A stretch of DNA of 9,531 nt, from contig PMSP01000131.1 in NCBI GenBank assembly GCA_003168315.1, positions 1-9,531 of the forward strand. Reading direction: 5' to 3'. The position numbers were made by a program, and so were the translations under genes. Positions 5,851 through 9,531 of the stretch are shown here, piece by piece (position 1 is the first letter of the stretch; every line of letters starts with the position of its first letter). This DNA comes from Opitutaceae bacterium (GTDB lineage Bacteria; Verrucomicrobiota; Verrucomicrobiia; Opitutales; Opitutaceae). The notes under the pieces are model-generated. The model saw only the letters and a program-made list of their open reading frames with translations, ran no database searches and had not been told where the DNA came from.

Positions 5851-5991
5851 TCTTAGGGGGCGTCTTTCCCTCTCCCCGCCCACCCTGCAGACGGGACCCC
5901 CCGCATCGGGATCCGGGCATGGGTTGCGTCGAATTGCGCCGGACCGAAATTGCCAGAAGCATGCGGGAGGTGCAAATGTCCGTGCCGTGCG

Positions 5992-6034
5992 CCGACAGGA
6001 CGCTTATTGTTGCAACTCGAAAAGCGCCCGTCGG
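5992..6034 (+). promoter_or_regulatory. Long imperfect hairpin in the leader of the ABC1 kinase gene
   Basis: CCGAC (5992-5996), GG (5998-5999) and CGCTT (6001-6005) can pair in order with GTCGG (6030-6034), CC (6028-6029) and AAGCG (6022-6026). That makes 12 pairs with one bulged A and one A-C mismatch. The loop holds the perfect palindrome GTTGCAAC (6009-6016). It ends 22 bases before the ATG at 6057. There is no T run after it, so it looks like a leader structure or a protein-binding palindrome and not a terminator. Confidence 0.35.
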
Positions 6035-6056
6035 TCCATTACTTCCAATCCAGCCC

Positions 6057-7727
6057 ATGAAATTCTCAGCGAACCACATCAAACGCTACCGTCAGATCGC
6101 AGCGCTCCTTTGGAAGTACGGTCGCTCCGACATGATGAAGGATATGGCGAAGCACGAGGGTTTTGACTCGGGCGAGGTGCAGGCGGGGCCGAAGGACGCG
6201 TCTCCGGAGCATTTGGCAGACGACCTCGAGGCGATGGGGCCGACCTACGTCAAGATAGGCCAGGTCCTCGCCGGAAGGCCCGACATCATGCCCGAGCCGT
6301 ACCGCAAGGCGCTCGCCCGCCTGCAGGACAAGGTGAAGTCGTTTCCCTACGAGGACGTGGAGCGCATCATCCTGGAGGAGCTGAGCGTCCGCATCTCAAA
6401 GGCATTCTCGCGGTTTGACATCGAGCCGATCGCCGCCGCCTCGCTGGGCCAAGTGCACCGCGCCGACCTCCGGGACGGCCGTCCCGTCGTCGTCAAGGTG
6501 CAGCGACCGGACATCCGGCGGCAGATCGCCGACGACTTCGACGTGCTGGCCGAGATCGCCGCCTTCATGGATGAGCACACGGAGGCGGGCCGCAAGTACC
6601 GCTTCGGCGCCGTCCTGGCGGAGTTCCGCACGGCCATCCAGCAGGAGCTCAACTACCAGAACGAGGCGCAGAACCTGATCACGGTCGGCAAGAACCTGCA
6701 GGAGTTCAAGCTGATCCTCGTGCCGCAGCCCGTCCTCGACTACAGCACCCGCAGCGTCCTGACAATGGACTATGTCGCCGGCCGAAAGATCACCTCCCTC
6801 GGGCCGCTCGGCCAGCTGGACATCCAGGGCGGCCCGCTTGCCGAGGAGCTCTTCCGCGCGTACCTGAAGCAGATCCTCCTCGACGGGATCTTCCACGCCG
6901 ATCCCCACCCCGGAAACGTCTTCATAACGGACGATGGGCGGGTGGCGCTCCTCGACCTCGGGATGGTCGGCCACACGGGTCCCGCCATGCAGGAGCATCT
7001 CCTGAAGATACTGATAGCGGTGAGCGACGGGAAGGGCGAGGAGGCCGCCGACGTCGTGATCCGCATAAGCGAGAAGACGGAGGTCTTCGACCAGCATGAG
7101 TTCCGGCGCCAGATCAGCCAGCTGGTGGCCACGCGACTCAACCAGGGCCTGAGGGAGATCAACGTCGGCCGGTCCCTCATGGAGGTCAGCAAGTACGCGA
7201 GGGAGAACGGCCTTGTTGTCCCCAGCGAGCTGACGCTCCTTGGCAAGACGCTCCTCGAACTGGACGACGTCGGCCGGATCCTCGACCCCGAGTTCGACCC
7301 CAACGCCTCAGTGCGGCGCAATGCCGGCAAGATCACCGTGCAGCGCATCACCAGGGATTCCTCGCAGGGCAACGCCGTCACCGCTCTCCTCGAGATGAAG
7401 GACTTCACGGTCAACCTGCCCTCGCGCCTGAACAGGATCATGGACGCGGTCGCCAACGCGGAGCTTGAGGTGAAGATCAAGTCCACCGACGCGAAGACTG
7501 TGGTCGACGGGATCGAGAAGGTGGCCAATAGAATAACGAACGGGATTCTCCTGGCCTCCCTCATCATCGGGGCGTCGCTCATGATGAGGATAGAGACCTC
7601 GTGGCGGCTGTTCGGCTATCCCGCCTTCGCGATGATCTGTTTCCTCATCGCGGGCGTCGGGGCGTCGGTCCTGATCTATAACATCTTCGTCCAGGACCGA
7701 AAGAGCCACAAGAACCGCCCCCGCTAG
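6057..7727 (+). CDS. ABC1/UbiB-family atypical kinase-like membrane protein
   Basis: A 556-residue member of the ABC1/ADCK/UbiB family, atypical protein-kinase-like ATPases linked in many organisms to ubiquinone or other isoprenoid lipid metabolism. The sequence shows the family KxGQ motif (KIGQ, 66-69), the Ala-rich nucleotide loop (AAASLGQVHRA, 126-136) and the ATP-binding lysine K147 in VVVKVQRP. ELNYQNEAQN is at 197-206, the catalytic HADPHPGN at 280-287, and DLG with metal-binding D300. The C-terminal tail has two membrane spans at about 495-510 and 518-544 and ends in basic residues, as in UbiB. I chose the ATG at 6057 because family similarity begins there; the frame stays open to 5841, but that part is Arg/Pro-rich and unlike the family. 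No ubi genes are adjacent, so the substrate is unknown. It converges on the AI-2E gene with a 16-base gap. Confidence 0.93.
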   Translation: MKFSANHIKRYRQIAALLWKYGRSDMMKDMAKHEGFDSGEVQAGPKDASPEHLADDLEAMGPTYVKIGQVLAGRPDIMPEPYRKALARLQDKVKSFPYEDVERIILEELSVRISKAFSRFDIEPIAAASLGQVHRADLRDGRPVVVKVQRPDIRRQIADDFDVLAEIAAFMDEHTEAGRKYRFGAVLAEFRTAIQQELNYQNEAQNLITVGKNLQEFKLILVPQPVLDYSTRSVLTMDYVAGRKITSLGPLGQLDIQGGPLAEELFRAYLKQILLDGIFHADPHPGNVFITDDGRVALLDLGMVGHTGPAMQEHLLKILIAVSDGKGEEAADVVIRISEKTEVFDQHEFRRQISQLVATRLNQGLREINVGRSLMEVSKYARENGLVVPSELTLLGKTLLELDDVGRILDPEFDPNASVRRNAGKITVQRITRDSSQGNAVTALLEMKDFTVNLPSRLNRIMDAVANAELEVKIKSTDAKTVVDGIEKVANRITNGILLASLIIGASLMMRIETSWRLFGYPAFAMICFLIAGVGASVLIYNIFVQDRKSHKNRPR

Positions 7728-7743
7728 GCTGGTGCGCCCCGGG

Positions 7744-8910
7744 TCAGCGGCCGATCAGCTCGCTGATGTAGGACGCCTTCGGGAACCGGTCGCAGACGGC
7801 TTTCACGGAGACCAGGATCGGGACGGCGAGAAGCGCGCCCGGGATGCCCCAGAGCCAGAGCCAGAACATGAGGGCCACAAAGATGGCCACCGGGTTCAGC
7901 GTGAAGCGCCGGCCGAGCAGAATCGGCGTCACGAAGTTGGCTTCCAGTAGGTGGAGCATCAGGAACCAGGTCGCCGGCAAGAGGCCCTGCCCCAGCGAGT
8001 CAAAGCTGAGAAGCCCCACGATTCCGAGCAGGATAACCCCGACTATCGGCCCGAAGTACGGCACGAAGTTGAGGATGGCGACCAGCATCCCCCACATGCC
8101 CGCCTTGGGCACCCCGAGGAAGTAAAACCCGGCGGCCGCGATCGACCCGAGGCATAGGTTGATCAGGGAGACCGTGAAGAGATAGTTCGAGATGTTCAGC
8201 TGGATCTCGTGCGATATGTCGATCGCGCGCTTCTTGTCGCTCAGTGTCGGCATAATGCGGACGAGCTTGTGCATGAAGAGGTCGCCCGAGGCCAGCAGCA
8301 GGTAGATGAGGACAAGGACCTCGCACAGCCCGGCCAGGAAGGTGCCCGTCCAGTTGAGGATTGAGTTGCTCCCGCGCTGGTCCTTGACCTCGACCGTGGG
8401 CACCTTGGGGGCGCCGTCCTTCTTCTGGACGTTGTCGACGCTGAGGGCGTTGACCGCGGCCACGGCGTTGCCCATGCGCAGGGCGTTCGGGAACAGCTTC
8501 TGCACGCGGGCCCTCAGCTCAGCCATGTGCTGCTGCTCGTCGTCAACCCAGCGCACGGCCGGCCTCCCGAGCTGAAAGAAGCCGACGCTGAGGAGAGCGA
8601 CAAGGAGCGCGAGGACGATTGCAGCCGAAGGGGCGGTCGGGATGTGCAGGTGCGAAAGCCCGCGCATGAGGGGCTTCAGGGCCATGGCCGCCATGCATGC
8701 AAGGCAAAGCGGAAGCACGACCGGGCGTGCAAAGTAGAGAAAGGCTGTGACGCCGAGAAAGAGGAGGATCGCCTGGACCGGCGTCATCAGGATTGCCAGG
8801 GCCGGGCTCGAGAGTTCCGAAAAGGGCGGCTCGGCGGCCGCCTCGTTGGCGAGTTCAAGGAGGGTCCGATCAGCGGGCTCCAGGGGCTTCGGCTTTGTCT
8901 CGGAAAGCAT
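7744..8910 (-). CDS. AI-2E (PerM/YdiK) family transporter
   Basis: A 388-residue polytopic inner-membrane protein of the AI-2 exporter (AI-2E/PerM/YdiK) family. After a polar N-terminus of about 35 residues there are spans at about 43-60, 63-80, 92-113, 190-208, 242-265, 268-281, 286-303, 311-325 and 338-366. A soluble, charged region at about 118-185 sits in the usual position for this family. Signatures include NFVPYFGPIVG (281-291), E-A-N-F-V-T-P-I-L-L-G-R-R-F (323-336), LNPVAIFVALMFW and G-I-P-G-A-L-L-A-V-P (355-364). Some relatives export autoinducer-2, whereas others move Na+ or have unknown substrates, so the cargo should not be assumed. The ATG at 8910 is chosen because upstream codons (open to 9471) lie antisense to another gene. 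An AT-rich box ends only a few bases before the start, so the message may be nearly leaderless. Confidence 0.93.
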   Translation of the reverse strand: MLSETKPKPLEPADRTLLELANEAAAEPPFSELSSPALAILMTPVQAILLFLGVTAFLYFARPVVLPLCLACMAAMALKPLMRGLSHLHIPTAPSAAIVLALLVALLSVGFFQLGRPAVRWVDDEQQHMAELRARVQKLFPNALRMGNAVAAVNALSVDNVQKKDGAPKVPTVEVKDQRGSNSILNWTGTFLAGLCEVLVLIYLLLASGDLFMHKLVRIMPTLSDKKRAIDISHEIQLNISNYLFTVSLINLCLGSIAAAGFYFLGVPKAGMWGMLVAILNFVPYFGPIVGVILLGIVGLLSFDSLGQGLLPATWFLMLHLLEANFVTPILLGRRFTLNPVAIFVALMFWLWLWGIPGALLAVPILVSVKAVCDRFPKASYISELIGR

Positions 8911-8926
8911 TGGATATAATAGTGTA
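8911..8926. promoter_or_regulatory. Shared AT box, possible divergent -10 elements
   Basis: On the plus strand TATAAT occurs at 8915-8920, a full consensus -10 that would serve the gene at 9040 with a leader of about 110 bases. On the minus strand the same box reads TATTAT (8921-8916), and just upstream is TG-A-TACACT, an extended -10 form. Both minus-strand options place the start within about five bases of the AI-2E ATG. No good -35 is visible in either direction. Confidence 0.4.
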
Positions 8927-9039
8927 TCAGCAGCCCGAGTGGTTCCCCGGCAACACCCCCGAAAAGGCCCTGAAAACGGGCCAAGGGTCGCCACGCGCGG
9001 CTTGCACCGCCGGCCGGCGGCCGCCAAGCTAGGCGCCGC

Positions 9040-9531
9040 CTGAAACCCCACTGGTACCGCGTCATCCTGTTGTCGGCGACCGTCGCCGGATCGGCGCTGC
9101 TCGCTTGGACTTCGCTCGGGTTTCTGGGGTTCCAGCCCATCCGGGGGCGCCAGGACGACTATTACAACCTGCTGGTCTCCGGCTTCCGCAAGGGAAGCCT
9201 CGCCCTGGATGTTAAGGTCCCCGACGCGCTCAAGAACGCGGAAGACCCGTGGAATCCGGCCAAGCGCCCTCCGGACGTCGGGATGCACGACATCAGCTAC
9301 AAGAACGGTCATTACTATCTCTACTTCGGCGTCGTGCCGGCCGTGGTGCTGTTCTGGCCCTTCCGCTTGATCACCGGCAACGACCTGCCGTTCGTCTACA
9401 GCTCCGTTGTTTTCTCGCTGGGCGCCTTCCTCACGGCGGCGTGGCTCTGGCTTCGGGTTATCCGGGACCATTTCCCGAGGTCCGGCCTCGTGACAAGGCT
9501 CGGGGGCCTCGCCGCGGTGGGCCTGGCCGGC
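9040..9531 (+). CDS. Multi-span membrane protein, unknown function (C-terminus outside window)
   Basis: The frame is open from just after a TGA at 8971 to the window end, giving 164 codons from 9040. The visible part has a basic start (KPHWYR), a first membrane span at about 7-31 and a periplasmic-looking loop containing RGRQDDYYNLLVSGFRKG, PWNPAKRPPDVGMHDISY and KNGHYYLYFGVVPAVVLFWP. More spans follow from about 95. The loop pattern, D-x-Y-Y-N-L-L-x-x-G-F, then 'D-P-W-[ND]-P', 'H-D-x-S-Y', 'x-Y-Y-L-Y-F-G-V', resembles a large uncharacterised membrane-protein family with GT-C-like (lipid-sugar glycosyltransferase-like) topology; that resemblance is from memory. There is no in-frame ATG or GTG near the start. 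CTG at 9040 gives the best N-terminus, and TTG at 9070 is the alternative but removes the basic residues. Confidence 0.75.
   Translation, partial: MKPHWYRVILLSATVAGSALLAWTSLGFLGFQPIRGRQDDYYNLLVSGFRKGSLALDVKVPDALKNAEDPWNPAKRPPDVGMHDISYKNGHYYLYFGVVPAVVLFWPFRLITGNDLPFVYSSVVFSLGAFLTAAWLWLRVIRDHFPRSGLVTRLGGLAAVGLAG

Noticed and set aside
5841..6056. 72-residue N-terminal extension of the ABC1 kinase
   Set aside because: The frame is open, but the residues are Arg/Pro/Cys-rich, unlike family members, and the region contains a leader hairpin.
6396..7582. Long open frames (233 and 270 codons) on the minus strand
   Set aside because: Both are antisense to the ABC1 kinase core, whose motifs are unmistakable; the predicted products are low-complexity.
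7721..7750. 5-bp inverted repeat CCGCT/AGCGG spanning the convergent stops
   Set aside because: Short stem, 20-base loop, no T run; too weak to call a bidirectional terminator.
8966..8982. Hairpin GGCCC-N7-GGGCC in the AI-2E/membrane-protein divergent gap
   Set aside because: Only five pairs with no T run in GC-rich DNA; expected by chance.
8911..9471. N-terminal extension of the AI-2E gene to 9471
   Set aside because: It would run antisense through the right-edge membrane-protein gene; the extra 187 residues are charged and unlike the family.
1..9531. CRISPR array, tRNA, insertion sequence, phage or defence genes
   Set aside because: I looked for regular repeats, cloverleaf-like stretches, transposase motifs and paired terminal repeats and saw none.

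Overview
The window is a GC-rich chromosomal segment from a free-living, probably Gram-negative bacterium. I lean towards Verrucomicrobiota (Opitutaceae-like). The reasons are the combination of gene families, the type of membrane protein at the right edge, and the near-absence of Shine-Dalgarno sequences in front of clear genes. That assignment is an inference and not proven. I see no tRNA, rRNA, CRISPR array, insertion sequence or phage gene.

Left part (1-3846, all minus strand). Read in the direction of transcription, the order is: a 175-residue protein resembling the general-stress-protein 17M type (3846-3319); a 168-residue helical protein of unknown function (3277-2771); a 49-residue Lmo0937-family membrane peptide whose start overlaps the stop of the previous gene (2777-2628); a CHASE3-type hybrid histidine kinase (2507-333); and a response regulator receiver cut by the window edge (336-1) that overlaps the kinase stop as ATGA. 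This is probably one stress-signalling operon, or two closely stacked ones.

Middle (3847-4379). A divergent control region of about 530 bases, more AT-rich than its surroundings. It holds a possible extended -10 promoter for the left operon, a 7-bp inverted repeat with 21-bp spacing just upstream of it, a terminator-like stem with a T run, and an 8-bp inverted repeat in front of the first plus-strand gene.

Right of it (4380-7727, plus strand). A 47-residue single-span membrane peptide, a DUF3185 membrane protein, a DUF883 (ElaB/YqjD-like) membrane-anchored protein, a DUF892 (YciE/YciF-like) ferritin-like protein, and an ABC1/UbiB-family atypical kinase with two C-terminal membrane spans. Hairpins mark the 5165-5297 and 5820-6056 gaps. 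Converging on the kinase gene is an AI-2E/PerM-family transporter (8910-7744, minus). Divergent from that, at the right edge, is the start of a multi-span membrane protein (9040 onwards) with no in-frame ATG or GTG start.

Taken together, the small proteins (GSP17M-like, Lmo0937, DUF3185, DUF883, DUF892) are families commonly found in stress-induced gene sets. Here they sit back to back around one control region, beside a phosphorelay that could govern them. That link is inferred. I did not find a clear case for an entirely new system. The most distinctive signals are the translation-start context (C immediately before 10 of 11 ATG starts, with only one Shine-Dalgarno), the unknown 168-residue and 47-residue proteins in the stress cluster, and the structured control region.
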